Source of the DNA: UBA4575 sp002386945
Lineage (GTDB): Bacteria; Pseudomonadota; Gammaproteobacteria; UBA4575
Direction: 5' to 3'
Assembly (NCBI GenBank): GCA_943789445.1
Contig: CALSUC010000001.1
Coordinates: 248,001 to 312,000 of the forward strand
Length of the DNA stretch: 64,000 nucleotides
Shown here: positions 34,316-43,511 of the stretch, piece after piece
How the letters are laid out: each line of letters opens with the position of its first letter
Position numbering within the stretch: position 1 is the stretch's first letter
The notes under the pieces: generated by a model
Told to the model about the DNA's origin: nothing
Seen by the model: only the letters and a program-made list of their open reading frames with translations
Database searches by the model: none
Made by a program: the position numbers and the translations under genes

Positions 34316-36061
34316 TTACATCTTCTCCGGGGCACTCACACCGACTAAATTGAGTCCATTGACCAACACGTGTTGAATCGCCAGTATTAATTGTAGACGT
34401 GCCTGCCTAAGTTCTTTCGACTCGACCAAAAATTGGGTTGCGTTGTAATAGTTATGAAAGCGCTGAGCTAACTCACGTAAATACTGCACTAAGATATGTG
34501 GTGCCTGTTTACTACAGGCACTGCGCACTACTTCGGGGTAGTCGGCAATCTTCTGCAGTAGCTGCTTTTCATTTTCTTCGCTTAATAACTCGGCTGAAGC
34601 ATTCTCAGTCGTCACTGGTTCAAGATTTTGACGCAATACACTACAGATACGGGCATGTGCATACTGCACATAATAAACTGGATTTTCATTACTGGTAGAC
34701 GTCGCTAGCTCTAAATCAAAATCTAAATGCTGCTCACTTTTACGCATCACATAATAAAAGCGTGCCGCGTCACAACCCACCTCTTTGCGTAAGGAGCGCA
34801 GGGTTACAAACTCGCCAGAGCGGGTCGACATCTGTAGGCGTTCTTCACCACGATAGAGATTGGCAAACTGGACTAATAATACCTTTAGCTTATCGGCATC
34901 AAGGTTGAGTGCCTGTAAGGCAGCCCTGACTCTAGGGATGTAGCCATGGTGGTCAGCACCCCAGATATTAATGATTTGATCATAACCCTGTTCGAGCTTA
35001 TCAACGTGATAGGCGATATCAGAGGCAAAGTAGGTTGGTGTTCCATTTTCGCGCACGACGACACGGTCTTTTTCATCACCGAGTTTGGAGGAGGCAAACC
35101 AAAGCGCACCATCTTTACGGTAGGTATGGCCACTGACCTCTAAGCGGTCGATCACTTTCTCTACGCGCTGATCAGCAAACAGGCTGCGTTCGGAATACCA
35201 GTTATCGTACTCAACACCAAACAGACCTAAGTCATCACGGATATCAGCCAGTATCGTATCGATCGCAAGATCGAAGAAAATACTATAACCGTCTACCGTT
35301 AGAAGATTCTTGGCGACTGCAATTAGGCCATCAATATGGGCTTCTTTGTCACCACCCTGTGGCTCATCGGTAGGCACGTCACTATAAAAGCCATCGACTG
35401 CATGTTGGAATTTAGCCGCATGTGTGCGATGTGCAGTGGCGGCAATATCCCAGACATAGTCACCTTTGTAACCGTTGCTTGGGAATACCAGTTCTTCACC
35501 ACAGAGCTCGAGATAACGCAGCCACACTGAAGTCGCCAGAATATCCATCTGTCGTCCAGCATCATTAACATAGTATTCACGATGTACGCGGTAGCCATTA
35601 GCAACATATAGCTTAGCTAAAGACGCACCATAAGCCGCGCCGCGACCATGGCCTACATGTAATGGCCCAGTAGGGTTAGCCGATACGTATTCGATATGTA
35701 GGGATTGGTTTGCGCCGCTGTCGTTACAGCCAAAGCGTTCACCAGCATCTAGGACCTGTTGCAGGATGGCGTTACTTTTTTCTTGGACTAAGAAGAAATT
35801 GATGAAACCAGGGCCAGCAATCTCGACACGCTCAAAGAGGGGGTCTTGCTCTAATTTCGGCAGCAGTAGGGCGGCAATATCACGTGGTGATTTGCGCATA
35901 GGCTTAGCTAATATCATGGCGATATTACTAGCGAAATTACCATGTGCCGGATCTTTCGTCCGGGTCACTTGGAAGGCAATGGGGGCTTCTATAGTGAGAC
36001 TGCCGTCTGCGATTAAATTATCGACAAGACTTTGTAAGCTGCTCTCGATCTGATCCTTCAA
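34316..36061 (-). CDS. argS: Arginine--tRNA ligase
   Basis: 581 residues, class I synthetase. HVGH (135-138) within NPTGPLHVGHGRG is the HIGH signature. The KMSKS position reads LQMSTRSGEFV; many ArgRS enzymes, including that of E. coli, lack a canonical KMSKS. The Add-1 N-domain and the anticodon-binding domain (QILVQYLREL-like, here PHILVQYLRELAQRFHNYY) are seen. It charges tRNA-Arg. With the downstream SPOR gene it likely forms a two-gene unit; priA follows on the same strand upstream. Confidence 0.97.
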   Translation of the reverse strand: MKDQIESSLQSLVDNLIADGSLTIEAPIAFQVTRTKDPAHGNFASNIAMILAKPMRKSPRDIAALLLPKLEQDPLFERVEIAGPGFINFFLVQEKSNAILQQVLDAGERFGCNDSGANQSLHIEYVSANPTGPLHVGHGRGAAYGASLAKLYVANGYRVHREYYVNDAGRQMDILATSVWLRYLELCGEELVFPSNGYKGDYVWDIAATAHRTHAAKFQHAVDGFYSDVPTDEPQGGDKEAHIDGLIAVAKNLLTVDGYSIFFDLAIDTILADIRDDLGLFGVEYDNWYSERSLFADQRVEKVIDRLEVSGHTYRKDGALWFASSKLGDEKDRVVVRENGTPTYFASDIAYHVDKLEQGYDQIINIWGADHHGYIPRVRAALQALNLDADKLKVLLVQFANLYRGEERLQMSTRSGEFVTLRSLRKEVGCDAARFYYVMRKSEQHLDFDLELATSTSNENPVYYVQYAHARICSVLRQNLEPVTTENASAELLSEENEKQLLQKIADYPEVVRSACSKQAPHILVQYLRELAQRFHNYYNATQFLVESKELRQARLQLILAIQHVLVNGLNLVGVSAPEKM

Positions 36062-36159
36062 AATGGGTTACCTACTGCGTGTTCTACTGATTGAATGTTT
36101 AAGCCTGCGAATTGTAACGCATAAGATTGATGCTGTGTCCTTCCGACGGCTAATTAAGC

Positions 36160-38412
36160 CTATATCCCTTCTAATGGATCAATATCAAGATTCCATTGTA
36201 CTCGGCGTGCTTCGGGTAGGCGATGCAATTGCTGTAACCAGTCGGCAGTGCCTAAGCTTAGGCTGCGGCGATTGTTCGCACTAAAGAGTACGACAGCACG
36301 AAATTTTCCGGCGCGCTTTTCCATGGTAGACGGTAGTGGCCCCATGATCTGTAGATCAGACGCCAGTTGTTTCTGTGCTAGTTGTTTAGCCTGCTGTAGA
36401 AACTGTTGTGCATGATCGGCATGGGTGGCACGAGCGCGTAATAACATCTGGTAACTATAAGGCGGTAGATTACAGCTTTGGCGTAGGGCTAGGGCCTGCT
36501 CGGCAAAATCTGGATAGCCCTTAACAATCAATGATTGCAGCAGCGGATGATCGGGTGCATGGCTTTGTATCACCACTTCACCCTGCTCTTTACGTCTACC
36601 GCTACGCCCCGCAACTTGAGTCAGTAACTGCGCACTGTGCTCCAAGGCGCGGTAATCAGCACTAAAGATGCCGTAATCAATATCCAGCACACCGACCAGA
36701 GAGACACGTGGGAAATCATGCCCTTTAGATAAAATCTGGGTGCCAATAATGATCGAGTGCCGTTGCTCCTGAATATCTTCAAGGATCTGTTCTAGCTGGC
36801 CTTTGCGCTTAATCGCATCACGATCAAAACGAATTGCCGAGTATTGTTTGAATTCATCGGCAAGCAACTGCTCAATACGTTGTGTGCCAAAACCGACCAA
36901 GAGCAAATTATTCGATTGGCAACTCGGGCACTGCTCCGGTTTACTCCGCCTATGATCGCAATGATGACAATACAACTTAGCACTATTACTGTGGAAGGTT
37001 AGCTTGGCATCACAACGATTGCATTGTGCAACCCAGGCGCATTCATGGCAGATCAGTGCCGGCGCAAAGCCGCGGCGGTTCAAAAATAAGATCACCTGAT
37101 TGCCTGCCTCTAGGTGACGATGCATCGCCTGGCGTAGTGTTGGCGATAAGATCTCTCGTGCCGGTAATGCCCGCATATCGACCAGTTGCATACGCGGTAA
37201 CGGCGTTGCCTGTGCGCGCTGCTGCATTAACAGATGGTTATAGCGATCTTGTTTTGCGTTTAATGTGGACTCTAACGATGGTGTTGCACTACCCAGTACG
37301 ATGGGGATTTGTAGCATGCGCGCACGATAGATGGCGACATCACGGGCATGATAGAGAAAACCCTCTTGTTGCTTGAGCGAATGATCATGTTCCTCATCGA
37401 TAATAATCAAGGCGAGATTGGCTATCGGTGTAAAGACTGACAGACGTGTGCCGAGGATGATCTGATACTGGCCTAAACCAATGCGCAGCCAAGTGTCTTG
37501 TCGTTGTTGCTCGGAGATATTCGAATGTAGGGTCGCTATCGGTATTTGAAAGCGCTCTTTTAAGCGGCGTAAAAGCTGTGGCGTGAGCCCAATCTCTGGC
37601 ACGATGATGAGGATCTGTGCTGGCTCTGCCGATACATGTCCTTGTTCTGACTCGTTTAAAATCTGCTCGATTAAGGCAAAGTAGACCTCTGTTTTACCGC
37701 TGCCGGTTACGCCCTCTAATAAATGTACGGCAAAGCTATCTAAGGTGGCTGCGATTTGCTGGTAGGCATGGGCTTGTTCTGTAGTTAACTCTGGCGCCTG
37801 TGTCGCAAGGGCCACAGCCTTTTCACTGGCCTGCTGTGTTGCTAGTGCGTCACTGAGTTGATTGAAGATCAATCCACGTTGTTCTAATGACTTGAGACAG
37901 CTGCTGATCGGCCCAAATTGTTGCCGTACTGCATTATCGTTCGCCCCGGTTGGCTGTTGTGATAGCCAGTCAAAGACTTCGCGCTGTTTTGGTGCGCGAT
38001 TAAGACTAGCTGTATCGGCCTCGGCCTGCGCTAACCAGACCCTGCTTTGGCTGATTTCAGCCTGCTTATTTTTGCGTAATGCGGGCGGTAAGGCGGTCAA
38101 TACCGCAGCACCTACGGCATATTGGTAATAACGTGCTGACCAGAGCAATAGTTCGATGCAATGTGGGTCGAGTAACGGTGTCGCATCAATTACTTGTATC
38201 ACGTCACGTAGTTTATCGACGGCGACTTCATGACCTTCATCCAGCTCACGGATAATCACACCAATCAGCTCTCTAGGGCCAAAAGGTACCAACACGCGAC
38301 AGCCGATCAGGGCGCCTGTCTGCTGCCCTGTTTGTGCTGATTTCAGTCGGTAATCGAATAAACCACGTACTGGCGTATCGACAGCGACTTGAATAAGTAC
38401 GGAATCGGTCAT
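36160..38412 (-). CDS. priA: Primosomal replication-restart helicase PriA
   Basis: 750 residues. The N-terminal DNA-binding domain occupies about 1-200 and the Walker A GVTGSGKTEVY lies near residue 237. DEEHDHSLKQ (motif II), the eight-cysteine zinc-binding insert (CHECAWVAQCNRC ... CHHCDHRR ... CPSC) and QVAGRSGR (motif VI) follow. It recognises stalled forks and D-loops and reloads DnaB. A perfect DnaA-box 9-mer lies in the gap 27 bases upstream of its ATG. Confidence 0.96.
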   Translation of the reverse strand: MTDSVLIQVAVDTPVRGLFDYRLKSAQTGQQTGALIGCRVLVPFGPRELIGVIIRELDEGHEVAVDKLRDVIQVIDATPLLDPHCIELLLWSARYYQYAVGAAVLTALPPALRKNKQAEISQSRVWLAQAEADTASLNRAPKQREVFDWLSQQPTGANDNAVRQQFGPISSCLKSLEQRGLIFNQLSDALATQQASEKAVALATQAPELTTEQAHAYQQIAATLDSFAVHLLEGVTGSGKTEVYFALIEQILNESEQGHVSAEPAQILIIVPEIGLTPQLLRRLKERFQIPIATLHSNISEQQRQDTWLRIGLGQYQIILGTRLSVFTPIANLALIIIDEEHDHSLKQQEGFLYHARDVAIYRARMLQIPIVLGSATPSLESTLNAKQDRYNHLLMQQRAQATPLPRMQLVDMRALPAREILSPTLRQAMHRHLEAGNQVILFLNRRGFAPALICHECAWVAQCNRCDAKLTFHSNSAKLYCHHCDHRRSKPEQCPSCQSNNLLLVGFGTQRIEQLLADEFKQYSAIRFDRDAIKRKGQLEQILEDIQEQRHSIIIGTQILSKGHDFPRVSLVGVLDIDYGIFSADYRALEHSAQLLTQVAGRSGRRKEQGEVVIQSHAPDHPLLQSLIVKGYPDFAEQALALRQSCNLPPYSYQMLLRARATHADHAQQFLQQAKQLAQKQLASDLQIMGPLPSTMEKRAGKFRAVVLFSANNRRSLSLGTADWLQQLHRLPEARRVQWNLDIDPLEGI

Positions 38413-38800
38413 ATACGGCTAGCTGTCAAGGGTAAGCCTGTGGATAAAAGTGTGGGAAACATTTGTCTGGGGACATAATTAATACCGTTGTAATAGATTA
38501 TAGTTTGAAATGATAAGTACCGTAAAAATTAATCCCTTTAAAAATCAATTAGTTATATGGTAATGAAGGTTTTTATGCTTATTTGTCCTAAAGGCATGCA
38601 AATTCAACACGCTTTGTGCATAAAACACTTTAACTTAACCTCTCAAACTCCATTTTTCTGCGTCGAAACCGGGCTGAATGGTGCGACTGAATGGTGTGAA
38701 AGGGAATAAACCCTTATTACTTTGCTGATTATCACACCCTTGTCAGAGTGCAATGCGGTCTTTACAGTGTCAACCTGATACCTCCTTTGGAGCTCATAAG
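38413..38800. other. Intergenic region between priA and the HNH gene
   Basis: 388 bases without a gene. It contains one DnaA-box match TGTGGATAA (38439-38447) near the priA start, an AT-rich middle, a tandem 13-base repeat CTGAATGGTGYGA (38674-38686 and 38687-38699, one mismatch) and a short AAGGG/CCCTT hairpin (38700-38715). The HNH gene's GGAG ribosome-binding site is at 38788-38791. No convincing -35/-10 pair or small RNA was found. Confidence 0.5.
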
Positions 38801-39391
38801 ATGCAGTCTCTCAGGCAACAGGTTTTACGTACAGATGCTGCGGGTATGCCACTTGAATGGATTAGTTATCAAGATGCTGCCCGTCTCTACCATGCTCAGC
38901 AGGTCGCCTATACCTGCGGCGAGTTATTGTATGTGGTTCACGGTGGCGTTAATGCGCTGAGTGGACGGCAAAGTATGATAGAAGTGAACTCTATTATTGC
39001 CACCCATGGCAGTAATCACTCTCTGCATGAGCGCTATATTCCTCCACTGAATAATAAAACCCTATTTAAGCGGGATGGTCATGTCTGCCTGTACTGCGGT
39101 GGTGACTTTCAAGGGCGAGACTTGTCACGTGACCATGTCACACCGATTAGTTTGGGTGGTGCAGATACTTGGAATAATGTCGTCACTGCCTGCAAGCGTT
39201 GCAATAATAGAAAGGCAAACCATCAACCAGAACAAGTTGGCATGCAGCTTTTGGCAGTACCGTTTACTCCCACACATGCCGAATATATTTATCTACAGGG
39301 ACGGCGTGTGTTGGCCGATCAGATGCGGTTTCTATTAGCTCATTTTCCCCGTACAAGCCCTTTACATAAAAGGCTCAGTAAGCTTTCGTAA
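38801..39391 (+). CDS. HNH endonuclease domain protein
   Basis: 196 residues from ATG 38801, nine bases after GGAG; the open frame extends 16 codons further upstream without a ribosome-binding site. The HNH motif is complete: Cys96-x2-Cys99, Asp111-His112 in SRDHVTPISLGG, the TWNNVVTAC stretch, and Cys131-x2-Cys134-Asn135 (CKRCNNRK). Preceding this is a conserved N-terminal half (EWISYQDAARLYHAQQVAYT) typical of a widespread stand-alone HNH protein family. No neighbour suggests an intron or mobile element. The role is unknown; DNA cleavage is inferred from motif. Confidence 0.85.
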   Translation: MQSLRQQVLRTDAAGMPLEWISYQDAARLYHAQQVAYTCGELLYVVHGGVNALSGRQSMIEVNSIIATHGSNHSLHERYIPPLNNKTLFKRDGHVCLYCGGDFQGRDLSRDHVTPISLGGADTWNNVVTACKRCNNRKANHQPEQVGMQLLAVPFTPTHAEYIYLQGRRVLADQMRFLLAHFPRTSPLHKRLSKLS

Positions 39392-39403
39392 AATGGCTGT
39401 ATA

Positions 39404-39422
39404 GACGGTATGCTATGCCGTC
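39404..39422 (+). promoter_or_regulatory. Inverted repeat ahead of hemH
   Basis: GACGGTAT (39404-39411) and ATGCCGTC (39415-39422) are 8-base arms, with one G-T pair, around GCT. It lies 13 bases after the HNH stop and 31 bases before the chosen hemH start, overlapping a possible -10 TATGCT. It could be an operator, or a hairpin around the alternative upstream ATG at 39415. Confidence 0.35.
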
Positions 39423-39453
39423 CAACTACTCATCCATTCAAGATCTGACAGCC

Positions 39454-40563
39454 ATGGCTTACAACGGTACCCCCGACTACGATCACGCTAACCCAGCACG
39501 CGTTGGTTTGTTATTAACAAACCTAGGTACGCCGGAAGCAGCAACTCCGAAAGCGCTTCGAAAATATCTGGCAGAATTTCTCTGGGATCCACGCGTAGTA
39601 GAAATTCCACGCCCAATCTGGTGGCTGATTCTTAATCTGATTATTTTGAATGTACGGCCGAAACGCAGTGCTGAAACCTATGCCAAGATTTGGACGCCAG
39701 CCGGTTCGCCGCTGATGCAACATACCCTAGATCAAACGGCAGCAGTGAAGCAGTACTTGGCCGATATCGATCTAACAGAAATCGAAGTCGCCTGTGCCAT
39801 GCGCTATGGTCAACCGAGTATTGAATCAACATTACATGCGCTGCAGAAAAAGAACGTCACGCGTCTATTAGTGATGCCTTTATATCCACAATATTCAGCT
39901 GCAACCACGGCCTCTACGTTTGATGCGGTAGCGCAGACTTTGAGTAAGATGCGTTGGATGCCTGAGCTACGCTTTATAAATCAATATTGTGATCAGCCAC
40001 TTTTCATCAAGGCTTGTGCCAAACAAATCAGTGACTACTGGAAAGAAAAAAAGCGCAGTGAGAAACTTTTATTTTCTTTCCACGGTGTACCCAAAAGATA
40101 TTTGCTACAAGGCGATCCCTATCATTGTCAGTGTCATAAAACTGCGCGTTTGATTGCAAAAGAATTAGGCCTGTCTAGTGAAGAGTATCTAACTACCTTC
40201 CAATCTCGCTTCGGTCGCGAAGAGTGGTTGAAGCCCTATACCGATGAAACCTTAGAGCAACTAGGTAAAGACAAGTTGGGCTCTATTGATATCTTCTGCC
40301 CAGGGTTTTCATCGGATTGTGTTGAGACCCTAGAAGAAATGGACATGCTCAATCGTGAGGTCTTCACTGATGCAGGTGGTGGTGATTTCCAATACATCCC
40401 GGCATTAAATTCAACTCCACATCATGTGCAGGCAATCGCGGAAATTGCACGTCAACATATGCAAGGCTGGCCACAGGTTACAGCTGAGTATGATTGGCAG
40501 GCACATCATAAAGAGTGTGATGAGACACGCCGACTAGCGTTAGAGATGGGTTCGAAAAATTAA
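39454..40563 (+). CDS. hemH: Ferrochelatase
   Basis: 369 residues from ATG 39454 (MAYNGTPDYDHANPARVGLLLTNLGTPEA), which fits the usual MxYxG start of the family; the ATG at 39415 would add 13 residues and lies inside an inverted repeat. VGLLLTNLGTP, SAETYAKIWTPAGSPL, LLFSFHGVPKRY with the catalytic His, and GFSSDCVETLEEMD are conserved. It inserts ferrous iron into protoporphyrin IX. The CHCQCHKT cysteine segment seen here as GDPYHCQCHKTA is typical of proteobacterial HemH. It converges on xni, with a small TGCTAA/TTAGCA hairpin at 40565-40580 between. Confidence 0.95.
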   Translation: MAYNGTPDYDHANPARVGLLLTNLGTPEAATPKALRKYLAEFLWDPRVVEIPRPIWWLILNLIILNVRPKRSAETYAKIWTPAGSPLMQHTLDQTAAVKQYLADIDLTEIEVACAMRYGQPSIESTLHALQKKNVTRLLVMPLYPQYSAATTASTFDAVAQTLSKMRWMPELRFINQYCDQPLFIKACAKQISDYWKEKKRSEKLLFSFHGVPKRYLLQGDPYHCQCHKTARLIAKELGLSSEEYLTTFQSRFGREEWLKPYTDETLEQLGKDKLGSIDIFCPGFSSDCVETLEEMDMLNREVFTDAGGGDFQYIPALNSTPHHVQAIAEIARQHMQGWPQVTAEYDWQAHHKECDETRRLALEMGSKN

Positions 40564-40595
40564 ATGCTAACTCGTTAGCACTTAAGCGGTTATCA

Positions 40596-41492
40596 CTAGG
40601 CTGCTGCCAGCAGCCTCTGCCAACGTTCTCTGCGTAAACTACCAAACTGAAACTCATCGAATAAAGCAGTTAGGTCATCTAACTGGCAGGGTGCGCGATG
40701 TAAGCGTAAGTCTTCTGCTACCACTTCGGCATCACAGACAATCTCAGTTAAGCGTTTACATAAGAGAACGATATCGCGATGTTCTTGAATCAGTTGCATG
40801 ATGCGTTTTGCGCCACGAATCTTCATCTCTGCAATCGCTGGAATGTTCTCTAACATCTGATCGATTGAACCGAACTTGGTAAGCAGGCGCGCTGCAGTGG
40901 TCATGCCGATGCCAGGCACCCCGGGGATGTTATCGATCTTGTCACCGGCCAGTGCGAGTTGATCTGCGATCTGTTCTGGATAAACGCCATAGTGTTTCTT
41001 GATCTGTTTTGGATCAAGACGTTTATCGCGTGCATAGTCCCAAAAGGTATCACCACTATCAATCAACTGCGCTAAATCTTTGTCTGCACTCAAGATGGTG
41101 ACGTTATGGCCTTGTCTGCGTGCAATTGCAGCAGCAGTGCCAATGATGTCATCGGCTTCATAGCGGTCACTACTGATTACGTTATAGCCTAGTGCCTCTA
41201 AAAAGCGGCGACAAAATTGAAACTGACGTCTCAGGTCGTCAGGTGTTGGATCGCGATTCGCTTTATAGGGTGGATAAATAGAGTTGCGAAAAGAACTGCT
41301 CAAGCTCTCGTCGAAGGCGAATACGAGACGCTTTGGTTGATGCTGTTCAATCAGGCCGGCGACAAAATCAGTGAAACCATAAACCGCATTAATCGGTTCA
41401 TCATGTTGATTTCGTAGGGTGTCTGGCAGGGTAAACCAAGCACGAAAAATATAGATACTGGAATCAACCAGGTAGGCATCAGTTGCAGGCAT
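40596..41492 (-). CDS. xni: 5'-3' exonuclease / flap endonuclease-like protein (Xni family)
   Basis: 298 residues from ATG 41490-41492, preceded by GAAGAG; an in-frame GTG two codons upstream is possible. It has the PolA-type 5' nuclease domain alone: LVDSSIYIFRAWF, FDESLSSSFRNSIYPPYKANR, SSDRYEADDIIGT, ILSADKDLAQL, and the helix-hairpin-helix GDKIDNIPGVPGIGMTTA. Acidic metal-binding residues are retained. It probably trims flaps or Okazaki primers as a helper of PolA, whose own nuclease domain (17498-20227) is intact. Confidence 0.87.
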   Translation of the reverse strand: MPATDAYLVDSSIYIFRAWFTLPDTLRNQHDEPINAVYGFTDFVAGLIEQHQPKRLVFAFDESLSSSFRNSIYPPYKANRDPTPDDLRRQFQFCRRFLEALGYNVISSDRYEADDIIGTAAAIARRQGHNVTILSADKDLAQLIDSGDTFWDYARDKRLDPKQIKKHYGVYPEQIADQLALAGDKIDNIPGVPGIGMTTAARLLTKFGSIDQMLENIPAIAEMKIRGAKRIMQLIQEHRDIVLLCKRLTEIVCDAEVVAEDLRLHRAPCQLDDLTALFDEFQFGSLRRERWQRLLAAA

Positions 41493-41534
41493 GAGCACTC
41501 TTCATTAGATATAGCAATCTAGTATAGCTATATT

Positions 41535-42980
41535 CTATTCGACGATTTTAATTTGTTGCCCTGCGGTTGGTTCACCGGTCGGGTAGCGTCCATTGAGTAG
41601 TCGTAATTGTTCTTCCGCATGTGAACTGAGCGAGGAGTGTTTCGCTAAGCTGGCAAAGGTGTCGCCTTTTTTGGCGGTGATCAATTTAATCCGTTGTGGT
41701 TCTGCTAGATGTAATTGATCGGTACGCAATTTATTCAGGCTGCGGATGGTCGCAAGAAAGGCTGGGTCATATTGTTTCATCAGCATGGCATTCTTAGCTA
41801 CAGAAAAAATTAGGTAAACCTTCTTTTCTTGATAGATAGCGGCAACACGCATCTTACGTTTACCAAAAGGTGTTTTACCTGAGGTGATGCCAGTGTAGCC
41901 CTGAAAGCTGGCACTCTTAATCTCTTGACCGTCTCGTAGGCCTTTGAAACGTTTTTTTAAATACTCTTTTGGTGCCATCCGTTTATTACGATCGTTTAAT
42001 ACGACCTGAATAAAACCATCATTGTCCTTGTTGTTGGCGATTAAGCGATCGTTTAGATTATCGATGCGCCAACCCTGTGGAAAGCTCAAACTTATACCCA
42101 AGTCTTTATGATAAAACTGATTATTGCGAGTAATGCCATTACTGGTATTACTGCCAAGCACCATGCCATCGGTCAGTTGAAGGAAGCGATCCTGTCTATC
42201 GATATTGTCTTCGCTACGATATTTCTTGGCGGCACGAATCACTTCTTGTAGTCGCTGATCATTTTTAGGGTGTGATGAGAATAGACCGTGATAGGCGCGT
42301 GGTTCGCGATTCTCTTCTTCAGCCAACTGCTTATCAAATTCCTCTTGTGATTTGAGGATGGCGACAACATCAATCATCTTCTCTGGGTCATAACCACTAC
42401 GGGCAAGATACTCTGCACCTAAGCGGTCTGCCTCCAACTCATGTTCACGACCATAGCCGCGTAATAAGGCGGTGCCTGCCACATTAGTTAGATCAGAGAC
42501 ACCATAAGTACCAACAGATGAAGTGATGATTTTAGCCAGCATGCTGGTCAGCGTGGAAGCGGTATGTTGGCGTACGCCATGTCTGGCGGTGACATGGCCA
42601 ATCTCATGCCCTAATACCCCAGCCAGTTCAGCTTCAGAGTTCATATAAGCCATGATTCCGCGTGTGATATAGATGTAGCCGCCCGGCAAGGCAAAGGCGT
42701 TTACCTGTGGACTATCGAGCAGTGTGACATGAAAGAGTAATTGATCACGGTGACTACTGCTGGCTAGCTCTTCGACGATGGCCGAGACATAGGCTTGTAA
42801 TTCGGGGTCTTGATAGACCTGATACTGCTTTAGTAGCTCTTGATGGTATTTACGACCCATAGCAATCTCTTGCTCTTCGGTCATAAGGACTAGATCAGAA
42901 CCTCCGGTGACAGGATTAGAGGCGCAGCCATAGCTGAAGCTAAGGATGGATAGGAGCAGCAGTGCAAAGAGGCGAGGCAT
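41535..42980 (-). CDS. M48 family metalloprotease, outer-membrane lipoprotein (BepA/LoiP-like)
   Basis: 481 residues. Lipobox SYGC with Cys19 anchors it as a lipoprotein. The M48 zinc motif is HEIGH (125-129) with third ligand Glu183 in HELEADRLG. The C-terminus (ITAKKGDTFASLAKHSSLS ... PTAGQQIKIVE) looks like a LysM-type peptidoglycan-binding module. BepA-like proteases of this family survey outer-membrane protein and LptD assembly; here a LysM-like tail replaces the TPR region of BepA, so quality control at the envelope is likely but the substrate is unknown. Confidence 0.88.
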   Translation of the reverse strand: MPRLFALLLLSILSFSYGCASNPVTGGSDLVLMTEEQEIAMGRKYHQELLKQYQVYQDPELQAYVSAIVEELASSSHRDQLLFHVTLLDSPQVNAFALPGGYIYITRGIMAYMNSEAELAGVLGHEIGHVTARHGVRQHTASTLTSMLAKIITSSVGTYGVSDLTNVAGTALLRGYGREHELEADRLGAEYLARSGYDPEKMIDVVAILKSQEEFDKQLAEEENREPRAYHGLFSSHPKNDQRLQEVIRAAKKYRSEDNIDRQDRFLQLTDGMVLGSNTSNGITRNNQFYHKDLGISLSFPQGWRIDNLNDRLIANNKDNDGFIQVVLNDRNKRMAPKEYLKKRFKGLRDGQEIKSASFQGYTGITSGKTPFGKRKMRVAAIYQEKKVYLIFSVAKNAMLMKQYDPAFLATIRSLNKLRTDQLHLAEPQRIKLITAKKGDTFASLAKHSSLSSHAEEQLRLLNGRYPTGEPTAGQQIKIVE

Positions 42981-43092
42981 AGCGATCAGAAGGTAGCTAA
43001 TGACCGAGTAATTATAACAGCTAGCCGGACTCGGTCGAACGACTAAGTCTTTGTATCGTGAGGGAATTACCTAGAGGGTGTGAGCTTTAAAC

Positions 43093-43125
43093 TTCACAGA
43101 CACCTAAAGCATAGGTATCTGTGAA
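43093..43125 (-). terminator. Stem-loop after rpmE
   Basis: TTCACAGACACCTA (43093-43106) and TAGGTATCTGTGAA (43112-43125) pair over 14 bases with one mismatch around AAGCA; GAGCT/AGCTC can extend the stem. It lies 13 bases beyond the rpmE stop on the minus strand and ahead of the M48 gene. The T-run is poor. Confidence 0.6.
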
Positions 43126-43138
43126 AGCTCGTACAATC

Positions 43139-43342
43139 TTACTTACCGTAGCGGCGACGGAACTTGTCTACCTGGCCGGCAGTATCAAGCATCTTCTGCT
43201 TACCGGTATAGAACGGATGGCATTTAGCGCATACGTCTAAGCTCAGTGCATCGTTGCTGTAGGTTGAGCGAGTTTCAAAAGTCGCTCCGCAGCTGCAAGT
43301 AACAGTAGTTGTTGTGTATTCTGGATGAGTATCTGGTTTCAT
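43139..43342 (-). CDS. rpmE: 50S ribosomal protein L31 (zinc-binding type)
   Basis: 67 residues. Zinc ligands of the C+ form are Cys16 and Cys18 (TCSCGATF) and Cys38-x2-Cys41 ([13 protein letters not shown]). [18 protein letters not shown] and the end DKFRRRYG are diagnostic. It links the 50S subunit to the 30S head via L5 and S13. The upstream region carries three DnaA-box-like sites. No zinc-independent paralogue is in the window. Confidence 0.96.
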   Translation of the reverse strand: MKPDTHPEYTTTTVTCSCGATFETRSTYSNDALSLDVCAKCHPFYTGKQKMLDTAGQVDKFRRRYGK

Positions 43343-43476
43343 TTTCTTAGCCTAAATCGCGAGCGCAAATCATAGATCACAATGGGTTGTTTTGACAATA
43401 GCCTAACTAGAAAAACTTTCTCAACAAAAGTAACCGGAGTTAGAGCTAAGTTACTGTGTTACCTAAGAAAGATTGT

Positions 43477-43511
43477 TTATCCACAAAATCTGTGGATAAA
43501 ACTGTGGATGA
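43477..43511 (+). promoter_or_regulatory. Cluster of three DnaA-box-like sites
   Basis: TTATCCACA (43477-43485) and its inverse TGTGGATAA (43491-43499) are two perfect DnaA 9-mers facing each other five bases apart. TGTGGATGA (43503-43511) is a third with one mismatch. They lie 135 bases upstream of rpmE in the gap before the next gene. Chance would give about half of one perfect 9-mer in 64 kb, so two adjacent are notable. Binding is inferred, not shown. Confidence 0.6.

Noticed and set aside
34790..34850. ArgS without KMSKS as a defective synthetase
   Set aside because: Many arginyl-tRNA synthetases, including that of E. coli, lack a canonical KMSKS; the enzyme is otherwise complete.
38801..39391. 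HNH gene as a homing or mobile endonuclease
   Set aside because: It is a stand-alone protein with a conserved N-terminal half, ordinary composition, and no intron or repeat around it.
40565..40590. CIRCE-like heat-shock element near hemH end
   Set aside because: CTCGTTAGCACTT lacks the paired GAGTGCTAA half at the right spacing and lies between convergent genes.
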